DNA of 64,000 nucleotides, taken from contig JAQMRL010000022.1 of NCBI GenBank assembly GCA_035578175.1, positions 4,819,501-4,883,500 of the forward strand, given 5' to 3'. This stretch comes from Catonia carolina. Its lineage: Eukaryota > Arthropoda > Insecta > Hemiptera > Achilidae. Positions 32,947 through 44,094 of the stretch are shown in pieces. The notes below the pieces were generated by a model. The model did not search any database and had not been told where the DNA came from. It saw only the letters and a program-made list of their open reading frames with translations. Numbering within the stretch: position 1 is the stretch's first letter; each line of letters begins with the position of its first letter. The translations under genes and the position numbers were made by a program.

Positions 32947-33220
32947 TCAGAGAACTAATGTCCCATAGCCGAGCGAGTGAGAGGGAGATATGTGGCATAA
33001 CTACGCAGGCGCTCAAAGGTCTTTACCGTTTAATCCAAATCTGAAAAATACATACTACAGTCGTTACCTTGGTTGTTAGTTTACTGCATGTACAAACGCT
33101 TGCTCACAACAATGAGTGAAATTAAAGACAATTTTATAGGAACAGCGCGTATGGCTTGTGCGAGTGAGAGCATTATGCATTGTGTCACTCCCACGGCTAG
33201 AAGACATTAGGTCATCTGAA
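32947..33220. mobile_element. Small TIR element (MITE-like)
   Basis: The ends are imperfect inverted repeats of about 30 bp: CTAATGTCCCATAGCCGAGC near 32955 and, reversed from 33210, CTAATGTCTTCTAGCCGTGG. Both continue to AGTGA, and both are preceded outward by CAGA, which recalls hAT ends. No clear 8-bp target duplication is visible. The interior of about 200 bp has no ORF of note. Confidence 0.45.
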
Positions 33221-33224
33221 TACT

Positions 33225-34905
33225 TGTACGTGTCGGAAAGAATGAATAAAGAGTTAGAAGTAAATTTTATTTTTTAGTATTATAGAGTAGTTATCAACCT
33301 AAAAAAATGGTGTTTGTAAATTAATATTTTGTTTTTGTTGGGTGTTATCACAAAATAAAACTTTAAAGTATTTGTGACACGTAGACGGTATAGATTTATA
33401 TAAAAGTATATACCCGACTTTTTATTAGTAAAAGTTACTAAGAAGAAAAGTAAATCTGAATAGCGTGTCGCTGATTGGTGGTGCGTGTAGATGTATTATT
33501 TTTCTAGAAAATTGCTTAGATATAGTTAATTCGTTATTATTCACAAATAAATTCGTGTATATTATATATTGGAATAACTTCTGAATATTATAATTTATAG
33601 AATTACAAAATATAATTTATAATTATATGCCATGAAATAATGAACTAGTAAATAAGAAAACTTATATTAAATCAACTTGACATTTCTTATTTTTCTCATA
33701 GACTATTTTAAATAACTACTTATAAATAATACGTTTGTAACATATATTTTTCATGTTTTACCTTTACTTACCATAAAGTAAAAGTGTTATTTCAGTAATT
33801 CCTTTAAAATATTTTACTGTGGATGAACCTAATTCACAGCTTTCGTAAGACCTTAGTTAAAAACTATATTTTTTTCACATGAAACATTTAGTCACTGGTC
33901 AATTCCTACGGAAAATACAATAACATTTTTATTTCTTAATGCTTTTTACACTTGCCTATTAAATTAGCGAGAGTTAAAAACAACTATTGAATTTGCTTAT
34001 TATGAATTAACGACATAAAAATACATAGAAGAGAACAATACTCAGTTCGATGACTCCACCAGGAACAAGAACAACTGACAATAGTAAGGATCTTAATAAG
34101 AACTCCATTCCACCACCTTGTTTATCGACGTAAAGGATTGGCCATTAAATACTGGAAATGCAGGTTAGTGTCAGCAGGAATTTTCTCTTTGGTTGTACAA
34201 TCTGGCAATGATAAAAAAATCAGTGAAAAGTAAAGAACAACTGATAGCGAATAACCAAATTATGTTAATATATATGGAAACAATATTTGAAAACTATTAC
34301 CCCTAGTATTAGTGTTTCATTTCATGAAAGTATGCCTTGTTAGGCGGGACAAGGCTTCTATTTTGAGGGTGCGCATTGATTTTAGTAAAGAGCGGAGTGG
34401 TAGAAATTAGAATATAACCAGTTTTTGTATCAGAAGCCTATAGTAGAGATCGGGTGCTTAGTATTGTGAAAACATTAGTCGGTTTATTTACGAAGTAATT
34501 TTTTTCGATTAAAATAAATTTTATACATTTTTAACAGTTATAAATTTTTAGCAGTTTACTATGAACATTATATGTTTCACTTAGGTTTTTTTCAATTTAA
34601 ATTACTACTAATTAAAGTAGTATTTACTTCCAGTAACGTTTAAGCTTATGAACCAAAGTTTTTTTAACTAGAATGACAATTTTGAATTTGATCACATTTC
34701 AGAGGAGCCTTTGCTCCTCTCCGTTTCAGTTTACAAATTCCTAGGACCAGTGTTTGCATATTCTATAGCTTATGTGCCATGTAAGTTATTATAACTACAA
34801 GAAACATGGGTGTTGAGAAAGCAAGGTTAAGAAAAATGTGGGTATGAAGTCAAGCGGATATCAACTGTTTTGAGAAATAGATAAATAATAGATTATTAAC
34901 AGGAA
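33225..34905. other. Non-coding DNA with a GC-rich hairpin
   Basis: No gene is supported. A perfect 8-bp-stem hairpin (AGAGGAGC CTTT GCTCCTCT, 34701-34720) stands out in AT-rich DNA. Confidence 0.4.
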
Positions 34906-34911
34906 TAGGGC

Positions 34912-35100
34912 ATCGATCTAAGTGCACTCCCAAGTATTTCACCACGTCTGACTAAGGAACTGGTCTGTCATTTATTCGTATCGATGGACATGTGTCCTTC
35001 CTCAAAGTTAATGTAATATGTCACAATTAGTTGTCATTTATCTTAATTTTCCATTTTTTACACCAGTTCTAAACTATAATTAGATCGTCTTTCACAGCAC
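34912..35100 (-). pseudogene. Jockey-type LINE ORF2 segment, inverted 5' part
   Basis: The minus strand reads AVKDDLIIV, stop, NWCKKWKIKINDN, stop, then ITLTLRKDTCPSIRINDRPV and DVVKYLGVHLDR. This is the region just downstream of the YADD box in Jockey ORF2. It directly abuts the plus-strand segment that encodes the next part of the same protein, so the two appear to be one insertion with an inverted 5' portion. Two in-frame stops show it is inactive. Confidence 0.75.
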
Positions 35101-35600
35101 AAACAAACTTTCACCGCTGTCATTAGAGAGCAAGGTCCTACTATACAAAGCCATATTGAAAATGCAGTGGACTTATGGGTAACCGCTTTGGGGATCGGCT
35201 GCGAAATCGAATCTCGCTATCACCCAACTATGCCTGTCAAAAGTTTTACTGATAATAACAAATGCTCTATGTTATGGAACAAATTATGCGCTGCATAAGG
35301 ACTTACGTATTAACACTGTGAATGAAGAAATTACGCACCTAAGTTTAAAATATCAAGAAAAATTATCAGATCACCAAAATTCTGTGGCGCTTAATTTGCT
35401 TGATAATAGCGATTACGTAACACGACTAAAAATAATAAAATTGCTTGACCTTCCTTTTAGATTTACCGACTAACCTACATTGAAAACAAAATTGAAGTCC
35501 GTATTAATATCTTACCGACATAATTTTCTTCCTCTATGGATTCTACATTATTCATCTTTTATCTAGATTTAGGCCTAAAGTTTTTAAAAATTGTAAATAG
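35101..35600 (+). pseudogene. Jockey-type LINE ORF2 C-terminus and 3' UTR
   Basis: The plus frame reads KLSPLSLESKVLLYKAILKM, QWTYG, stop, PLWGSAAKSN, then NYALHKDLRINTVNEEITHL and KYQEKLSDHQNSVALNLLD, ending KLLDLPFRFTD-stop at 35473. This is the normal end of a Jockey ORF2 with a single internal stop. A short 3' UTR with TTGTAAATAG follows. It belongs to a different subfamily from the intact copies here. Confidence 0.8.
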
Positions 35601-35604
35601 TTTT

Positions 35605-36635
35605 GTTTTCTTTTGGAAGCAATACCACTGATTATTGTCTTTGTCATGTTAAAAATGACATATTACTTACTTTTAGTTTTTGTTTTTAAACTGATTATAA
35701 ACATCACAGTTGTTAAAAACACACAGGAATAAGATGCAAAAGAGAAACTAGCTTGAACATAAGGGAAGTAAAATTTCGGAAAAATTATGGCCAGTAATTT
35801 TGTTGTAAATATGTTCGATGCAAAAATGCTGGATAAAATATGAACGGGAAGGCCAAGGAACCAGAACTTACGAAGATTAACGAAGGATATGAAATTCAAT
35901 AAGCAGACGCATGAGAACAATAGTTGTTGAAAAGGATTCATGATTGTAGCGACAAGACAAAGCTTTTAGCATAAGTATGAATAAAAATAAATCGTTCTAC
36001 TAGTACGAATTTTTCCGTATTGGTTATCACAGTATACTTATGTAAAAAGTGTAAAACAAATACGATCACTAGACCTTATTTAATGAAGTTCAGTACCTAC
36101 ATAAACAATGTTGCTGACTAAGCTGTGAACGTATAGTCATAAACAAAAATCTTTACGAACTTTATTGACAGGAGTCATAAACGTACATCTACTTTTTTGT
36201 TCATAAGTATAGGACAACAGCCTATTACACCATCATTCCTTAGAATTGGTTCTTCTAACCTTTTATCAGCCGTCTCAAACCTCTCTTACCTTGTAGTGTG
36301 TGTTTATCATCCAGACGGAGAATTTTTGTTACATCCATTCGCTATATGTGATGATATCTATTTCTAAAGACCGTACTTGGTAAATTATTAGAGACTGAAT
36401 ATTCAATTAACTTCTAATGTCTGCATATAACTGTATAAAATAGAAAATATGTAGTCACAGAGCAGGATAGGCTGTTGGTAATTTTACGAAATTTAAGTTT
36501 ACAAGACTTAACAACTTACATTACTAAATAAAATAAAATAAAATCTTTAAAGGTTATCAAATCAAATGTGCAGTCGGTTTATATACATTATATTATTGTA
36601 TTTTTTCTATGTGTGTGAGTGAGTATGCCAGTGTG
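35605..36635. other. AT-rich non-coding DNA
   Basis: An ORF on the minus strand (35663-35941) encodes a hydrophobic peptide of AT-rich composition without recognisable family features. I do not call it a gene. Confidence 0.35.
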
Positions 36636-36636
36636 C

Positions 36637-36638
<2 letters not shown>

Positions 36639-36706
<68 letters not shown>
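36639..36706. repeat. (GT)34 microsatellite
   Basis: 34 uninterrupted GT dinucleotides, the longest pure microsatellite in the window after the A42 tract. Confidence 0.95.
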
Positions 36707-36707
<1 letters not shown>

Positions 36708-37084
36708 GATAACTTAATATTATTGTTATCTGCATTTGCTTGGTTGTAAATGATAGTGAAAATTACTTTCAGTTTGAAGACGATTTTCTGAAGATGAAAT
36801 TATCTAACTATATTTCTTTGAATTTCCTTTTGTATTGTGTATTGTGCTTTACTTGATGTATTTAAATTATTGTTAAATCAGGAATTTTTTGTATTTTTTC
36901 TTTTTTTCTGTTTATAACCGTTATTATCTGTAACTGTGCAACTCCATTTCTATGAGTATTTTTCAAAACAAATAAATTGACGATTTATTTATTTTCTTTA
37001 ATAAATGTAAAATAATGAATTATTTTGGCATACGTTTGTCTCAAGGAATGAACATTATTTCTTGGAAAATTAATTTACTTGAAT

Positions 37085-37560
37085 AGAATCTGATTCTGCC
37101 CAAGGCAGTTCTTATAATGTGTTTCTGAAGAGTAAACATTTTGTTAAAATATGTCAAAAGCAACTTCCCACACTTCAATACCATACTGAACGAGCTAGTG
37201 GAAAACGTAAATTAAAAATACTTTTGAGAAAGTTCAAGTCTTTTATTCTGTTGATCGGATAAAATTTGTAAATCAAGCATTTTAAGTTTGTACATAAATG
37301 ATGGATATGGACATCCCACGTTATTTATACTCATCGATAAAATTCCCAAGATATTCAATAGATCTAACTTTTTCAATTGAAAGCAAATACAGTTAAGTCG
37401 AGTGTTGCATGCGCTCTGTACTATGATGTAATAAAAGTTTATGAATTGTGGATGGTTGCCAACTATTATTAGGTTAGAAGGTTAGGAATTTAGTTTTTTC
37501 TAACTTTAATTCTAAGGCTAACTTTTTTTCTTTCAGTGAATTGTGTAGTTAATATGCGTA
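37085..37560 (-). pseudogene. CR1/L2-like LINE RT relic
   Basis: The minus strand gives, in broken frames, KVRSIEYLGNFIDEY, FHSLVQYGIEVWE and THYKNCLGQNQI. This resembles the post-active-site region of CR1/L2-type reverse transcriptases (YLGI...; SLVQYGIEVWG...; QK..iR). Upstream bases still suggest a cysteine-containing CN.C motif. It is heavily mutated. Confidence 0.5.
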
Positions 37561-37564
37561 AATT

Positions 37565-40500
37565 TTACGTGATATTTTATCTGAAAAAATTACAACGTTA
37601 ATATTAACAATTTTGAAGAAAAGCACGATAGCATACTAATTCCAAAAACAATATTATTTTTTTCATTAATATTATGTGAATTTTTTCATTGACGTTACTA
37701 TTTTTTTTGTAGCATGATTATAAAGATGTATAATAATAAATTAATAAAATAAAAACAGAGTAAGTCGAAAGTTACTTTACTTCAATCTTAAAGAAGTAAA
37801 TATAATATTACTGAAATATTTTAAATATAAATATTTAATTCTAGAATTTTTAGAAATGTGGATTAGTAAAGGTCTCTGAGTAACGCCAAGGAGTAAGGTT
37901 ATGAAAGTGTGAAATATGGCGTTTCTGTTAGAGTAAGATATAATTTACGTTACTTACTCCTAAAATTTCAACAGGTTTATGAAATAAAATGTTATTTATT
38001 GTGAGCATTTTCGTCACGTATGAAAACGGTTTATAACTTATTACCATAATGCTACAAAACGATCCACATGAAAGTTAATGCCCTCAATGTACGACACCAT
38101 TAACCATACTGAGTTTCTAGTTTTTAACTGTAATGACTTGAAATCACACAAACCACATGGTCTGCTGCAATAAATATTCAATTCAAATTTATTTTAATAT
38201 ACAGTAGTACTGTAAAAGAAAGTGGGGAAATATGAATACATTAGTTTTTCATTATTTAATTTATTTTTAAAATCTAAGCGACTTACTTTCTTGCAAGTTC
38301 ATACAATATATTTGAATAATAAAATAAAAATAAGGTTAAAATATTCTTTTTGTGTTTTACATTATTTTGTGTAATAAAAATTAAAATTACCGTATTGACG
38401 AAACAAATATACACTGTACAGAATATCATGATTTAGTAGAAAACATATTAAATAGTGTATAAAATTATATATTTTTTAATTATAAAAATTATAATTATGT
38501 TATTTTATCCTAAAATTTAACTAGGTAAAATAAAATATCAAAAGTTTTAATGATCATAGAATACCATATGAACGAAATTATTAACTTAACTTCAGCTATC
38601 ATGAATGGGTGAGGTTTGAAAAAGTAAAAGCCGACTTTTCCGAAATTGCATATAATGTAGAATATTGTATTGACTAATTATTGTTATCATTTTCATCGCC
38701 TTCAACTTTATCTACGGTAAGTATTCAAAAATATTAGCGCAATTTATCTAACTGAATATTTTAAACGCTCTTCCTTCTTCATGTGTTCACATCAGACGTT
38801 TATGATTCTCACTTTTGTATAGTTTCTAGAAACTATACAAGTTTCTAGACTGACTGAAACGTATTTGCATCTATTTATTGAACTTAAAATATTTTGTATT
38901 TTTATTTTATGATTATCCAATTTGTTAGTGCTCTATAAATTAAGTTTTAGCAATTATAAAATAATTAATTTAATACAGGCTTCATTTTATTACAGTTCAT
39001 TCTTATAGAGTAATTAAATATTTATTTTCACACTGGAAAACTAAAGAAGTAGTTTTAAACGGAGTATGAATAATTGATCGATAAAATTTTATTAATTAAA
39101 ATTAAGAACAAAGTTACTATTTCTTTTTTTTCCTTCTTTTTCTTTATTTTTTCTAAACGAATTAAAAGTTTTGCTAGCCTTCTTACTTTAACTAACTTAT
39201 ACTTTAGTGTAATTTGAAGTACGTATAAAAGTCAACCTCTTTAATAAAGGGAAAAAGGCCTTTACCTTATAAAGACCTATCCAGTGACTTCTGGTGTACT
39301 CACAGTTTATTTGTGTAGTCTAAACTTCGCAGGTTTAACTGTGGACTAAAGTTAATCTTAGCTGAGAGCGCATAAGGGACGTGGAAGAAATTCTCAGAAA
39401 ATGGAGGTACAGAGTAAGGTATTATGTATTTCACTTAATTACTCGAGTTTTGCTTTGTTGGGATAAAGTGCTAACAATATCGTTTGCATACATGCTTAAT
39501 GCAGAATGTTGGCCAAGTTGCAGATATTTTAGTTAATTCATTTTGTCAGTGTTTTATTTCAGTTGGAATTGTATTACAATTTATTACGTTTTGGATATAT
39601 ATCTGTAGTATGTAGGCTTATTATGCACATGACCGTGAGGAAAACTCCAAATTATATAACTTTTGTTTGTTTGCACTGGAAGGAACATTAAAACGATTAC
39701 GTAAAGGTTTATGTTGCAAAATTTATAAACATAAATAAAAAGGTTTTAAAACTACGTTTGGTGATTTGACAGTAAATCAGAGATAGAAATATACAATATA
39801 CTATTTATTATTGACAAACATGCATAACTCAATCATAATGGAATTGTAATAGTTATTAAAATTATTAGAAATATTGTAATTTCTAAATACCCATTAAATA
39901 CTCGATTTTAAAGATCGAATCAAAAAAATTATAACAGAGATTTGCTATAGAAAGTCGGAATTTTAATTCTTTTAGTTTTTAAACTTGAAAAGAAATATTA
40001 ATATTATAATTATAACTTAATTCAAAACTTATTACATGTATATATTTGTTTATTTTGTTACATTACCTATATCTAGAGTTTTCTTTACTTAAAACCATTT
40101 AAAGCAGAGAGATAAGTTTCTTTTAAATTCAGCAAAACCTACAATCTAATCTGATGTAGAATAATAAAGAGATGAATTTCCTTTTTACATGTCATGGCCG
40201 GAGAAAACCTTCCAGTGGATCAACTTCATAAATTTATTTCATGTGTTAAATTATCATAATAAAATTAATCCGTAAGTTGTCTTCGTTTCAGTCGGCGAGT
40301 GTTGTTTGAATTATCTAAAAGTAAGATGGCGAGGTGATTTGCTTGTGATTTAAGTGATAAGTAATTCAAGGAAGATAAATAACAATACAAAGAAATCGCT
40401 ACTCTTAAATTTGTTAAAATATATTTCTTTAATAATCCTTAAAAATATTAATCTCTTAATACTAATCTCTAAAATAAATATTAGGAATAAGTATTAAATC

Positions 40501-40655
40501 CTAAATGTTTTTCTTTTCAAATACTATTGTTTTTAATACCGAGGTTTTATTGTTCTGATAAATTTCGTTTGTAATGGTGATGAGACCATATCAGAAAATT
40601 GTGCTAAATAGTACATATATGAAATAGATGCTTCCACACCAGGATATTGTTTTCA
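37565..40655. other. AT-rich non-coding DNA
   Basis: No gene is supported. It contains one striking 26-bp perfect palindrome (listed separately). A possible mini-exon with a donor-like GTAAGG near 39415 was considered too weak to call. Confidence 0.4.
38815..38849. promoter_or_regulatory. Palindrome resembling a heat-shock element
   Basis: Positions 38815-38840 form a perfect 26-bp palindrome (half site TTGTATAGTTTCT). Its centre, TTCTAGAA, is an ideal inverted pair of heat-shock-factor units. A further TTTCTAGA follows at 38842-38849. No adjacent gene is seen, so function is unproven. Confidence 0.35.
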
Positions 40656-40659
40656 ATAA

Positions 40660-40760
40660 TACTATTTAAATTCACATCCTTGTGTCTTTCATGGCCCACC
40701 CATTTCAATTTTTGTTAAGTTCTTTGTACGATTTAATGCACTGTGGTGATGTTACTCGTA
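40660..40760 (-). pseudogene. Possible RTE-like LINE relic
   Basis: The minus strand contains KLKWVGHERHKD, like the LKW.GH..R motif near the C-terminus of RTE-like ORFs. The rest is too decayed to confirm. The plus-strand ORF 40743-41042 overlaps it and looks spurious. Confidence 0.25.
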
Positions 40761-41049
40761 TATATGATTGCGTTTGTGTGTTGCAAAGTCAACCCTATCG
40801 TAGATCTTTGTTTTCCTCGTTGTGTTTTTGATAACTTTGTAATATTCCCCGTAATATACTCCCACATTTCGTATCGTACTTTTGTACTAGGAACACACGT
40901 GAGTCGAATACTTAGGACATCAAGTAATGTAAGATGTTCTTGTTTTCATTCATTCTTCGAAATGCTACCCAACCCATCCGTCTTCATCCATCGATATCCA
41001 TTTGGATTGTTATGGAGTGAAGAATTTGATTGTAAAATTTAGAAATATC

Positions 41050-42165
41050 CTCTTAAAAAATAATAAGGAATAATTAATTTTTGAAAATGCAAAAAAAAGT
41101 TTTTGATTCATATTTAAAGAAATTGTATTTACCTGTAAAGAAATAGGTTTTCATAAATTTTTAGAAATGTTGGATCTAAGTATTTAATTATGGTCATTTT
41201 TACCTGATTATGTTGTAATTAATAATTAATGATAAAAATATGCTCATAAATAATTAACGCTAAAATGTAAAAAAGTAATTCAGCTTAGTACGTTAACAAT
41301 TTTCGTAGTAGAAGAACTACCTTTCGTTATTCATGGGTATTCCTTATTCGATGGCTTATTTAAAGGTAAAGGGGAGTACTTGCACGCAACATCATTAACG
41401 GTTCATTGTATGCAATTGTTGTTCATTCCACGTAATAAAAAGACGCTTCTCTTCTAACATTTAAATATTGAACGTTCAGAATCCTTCATGAAAACTGAAT
41501 ACATTTATTCGGTAAATAATATTAAATATTAAACACGCAATTTCAAAATAAATAAATAAAGTTTTAACGTACGGTAAACTATTAAAAATTTTAAAAAGAA
41601 TCTCAAAACTATTGTTCGTTTTATTTAAATTTTTACACATAAACTTTTTGATCGTAAACTTCTAAAGGTTTTTTCAAAGTTTCCAAAAACCCCACGAGTT
41701 AAAAGTGTACAACTTTGACTACTATACTTCTACTACTTGAGGTACCATATCGAGTGGAAAAGTTTTCTGAATAATATATACTTTTTGTAAGGATAAGGTT
41801 TTATCTTGTAGTATGCCCACTCGGGAGATTCAATAAAGAGACACTCATAATATTGTGTGTGTTACTGAAAATTCAGAGTAAAGTTTTACATAAGATTTTG
41901 ATATAGATAAAAATGTTATCTAGATTAACTTTGTTAATAATTTATGTAATTCGATTTAAATTAGTGTCTAGTTACTACTTAAAACACTGTAAATGAAACG
42001 ATTTAAAAATTATTACCATTTTGACTCATACAACAAAAATAAAGGTTTAATGTGACATGATCTCGTAATTCAATTAATATATTTTACCTATATTATAAAA
42101 TGTTTTTTTCCGATCAAAAAGAGTGAATCTAACCAAAAAACATCTATAATAAACAATCTATCTCC
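41050..42165. other. AT-rich non-coding DNA
   Basis: No supported feature. Confidence 0.4.
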
Positions 42166-42169
42166 AGGA

Positions 42170-42484
42170 ACGCGAAACTAAGATATTACCTCTCAGTTAT
42201 ACAACCAGAAGTACTATACGCTGCTGAGTGTTTGACCCTAAATATAATGGGAGATCTACAGCTATTGGAAAAAGGGAGGAAAGGAAAATCCTCCGCAAAG
42301 GTTTTGGAAGCAGGAAATAAAACGTTATCGGTACCTGTAGTAATGAAGAAATTTAGAGCCACGTCGAAAAAATCACGGATACAATAAGGAAAAGAAGACT
42401 GGCTTTCTACGGTCATCTATACTGAATGGATACAAACAGACATACACACAAAATTTTTACTACAATTAACAACAACACAAAACA
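42170..42484 (+). pseudogene. RTE-like LINE ORF relic, left part (split by TF1)
   Basis: The plus strand reads VIQPEVLYAAECLTLNIMGD, LQLLEKGRKERKILRK, then ITDTIRKRRLAFYGHLY and MDTNRHTHKIFT. This is the C-terminal region of an insect endonuclease-RT family, with frameshifts and stops. Coding similarity stops at the TF1 boundary (42485) and resumes at 43400. Confidence 0.65.
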
Positions 42485-43398
42485 TCTGGTGTGAAACACT
42501 CACACAACTTTCTCTTGCCAATGGAAATAATGAACAATATAACCTAAGTAATAAAACATTAGAAATAAACAAAAAACTAACCTCAAATAAACCTAACTTA
42601 ATTTCAATTATGATTGAAAAACGCAATATGAAAATCAAACTCAGATTGGCTTAAAAATGCGGAAAATCACTCCTTCACGCTAAAAAAGGACTCTGTAGAG
42701 ATAAATGATTTAAATAAAAGTTATAGATCTTTTAATTACCTTTACATTTTATTATACACACTTTTGTCGTAAAATGCATACTAAAGCGAAAATCTTAAAA
42801 AAGCGATTTTATACACGTTTTCGTGAGAAAAATCAGAAAATCGTTGATTACCGCTAAACTAAGCGTTATACAAAAAAATGTTTGAAATAAAAGATGTAGG
42901 ATTTTAAATTTTCTACAACTTTTATCATATAAGTTTTTTCGCTAAATGCATATTAAAGCAGCAATCTTAAAAAATCATTAGTTTTACGTCAAAACAGCCT
43001 CCCTAAGAATTTCAGCAGACCTGACGCCTACCCTATCTTGTAAAGCATAAAAAATTTAGTAAACGTAGCGATTTCTAAAAAAATGGTAGGACGATTTTGA
43101 GAAAATCGCAAAACAGTGAAAAAATACACGAATAAACTACTCCTTCCAGTTGACCAATTTTAATGAAAATGTTCGTGTCGGGTTCGGTAGTGGTGTGTAA
43201 CTTACGTTTTAATTTTCAAGTTCGTACGATGTTCCGTTCTTGTGATATTCTGTTTACACACAGACCAGTTGCTAAAAACATGTTTTTTGGGTTCAGGGGT
43301 CTGAAAACGTGCAGATCCGGTAAAATTTCGATTTCGAAAAATCGACATGAAAACAATACTTTCCTTTCTATAATATTCATATAGGCAAGATAAAGTAA
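42485..43398 (-). mobile_element. TF1 element, copy D (full length), inserted in a LINE
   Basis: In reverse orientation it runs from the right end (CATCTGGTGTGAAACACTCA) to the left end (GGCAAGATAAAGTAAA). The internal modules start at about 42680 and 42853. The GT microsatellite of the family is short here (ACACACAGACC), making this the least expanded copy. The flanking sequences are two parts of one LINE ORF, so this copy defines both TF1 boundaries to within a few bases. Confidence 0.75.
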
Positions 43399-43399
43399 A

Positions 43400-43600
43400 T
43401 AGATATAGGAAGACTGAATATAACAATACGAGAAATCTCTCAAAGAACAGAATTGAGAAATAAGTTGAAGGATGTTGCTTTTTCAGAAGAACAAAAGAGA
43501 GAGACATAGTCGAAGGAAAGAAGGTTGTCCCAAAGCTAAAGAATGAAAGAGAGAGATAGAGATGGAGAAGAAAAAGAGAGAGGGAAGCCTATTAGCTGTC
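43400..43600 (+). pseudogene. RTE-like LINE ORF relic, right part
   Basis: After TF1 copy D the frame continues DIGRLNITIREISQRTELRN then KLKDVAFSEEQKRET, the expected next block of the LINE at 42170-42484. It then ends in a purine-rich GAGA tract (about 43540-43585). Confidence 0.55.
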
Positions 43601-43689
43601 AAATTAGTGAACTGTTGCGGTCCTTAGTAGGCCTATTAAAAAGAGTGTTTTTAAATAAAAAAGTATTCTTCATACAGAAGTATACTTAT

Positions 43690-44090
43690 TTATACTATTG
43701 TGAAATGTAAAGTTGTATGACTTTAAAACGTGGGAAGTGAGTAAGAAAGAGAAAGAACGACTCCCGGGTGCAGAGATGGATACGTTGCGAAGAAGCTGTA
43801 AAAAGTTTAGGCCGGAACACGTGAGAAATAAAGAAATTAAAAGAATGGGAGCTACAAGGACTGTGATTACTTATAAGGAAAAAAGGAAACTGAAATGTTA
43901 TGGCTAAGTAAGGTGAATGGAGCAGAAGAGTGTGGGAATGAAGTCCGCACAAAAGAAGGAAGTGTTGGTAGCCACCAAGAGAATGGATTATGGGAGTGGT
44001 AGAGGCGATGGCGAGATGAGGGTTGGATGATGATGGTTGCCGTGAAGGAGGCTGTGGATTTTAGAATGCAAGAGACAGCATTTTTAAGCT
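43690..44090 (+). pseudogene. RTE-like LINE ORF C-terminal relic
   Basis: A frame reads YDFKTWEVSKKEKERLPGAE, MDTLRRSCKKFRPEHVRNKE, then KRKLKCYG. This matches the 'YGSETW...AEM.FLRRS...R..R.RN..I...RLKWYGH' pattern of RTE-like ORFs. Downstream frames retain GVVEAMAR-stop-GLDDD and end in a Trp-rich tail region. Frameshifts separate the parts. Confidence 0.6.
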
Positions 44091-44094
44091 GCAG

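Noticed and set aside
35663..35941. 92-residue hydrophobic minus-strand ORF
   Set aside because: Phe/Leu/Ser-rich translation of AT-rich DNA; no family features or gene context.
39360..39420. Possible mini-exon ending in GTAAGG
   Set aside because: Only an ATG and a donor-like site; no acceptor, continuation or coding bias.
40743..41042. 99-residue plus-strand ORF
   Set aside because: No recognisable domain, AT-driven composition, and it overlaps a probable LINE relic on the other strand.
42186..42638. Two minus-strand ORFs of 73-76 residues
   Set aside because: Reverse-strand shadows of the RTE-like LINE fragment and TF1 copy D.
43540..43585. GAGA-rich tract as regulatory element
   Set aside because: Imperfect purine run at the end of a LINE fragment; more likely simple sequence.
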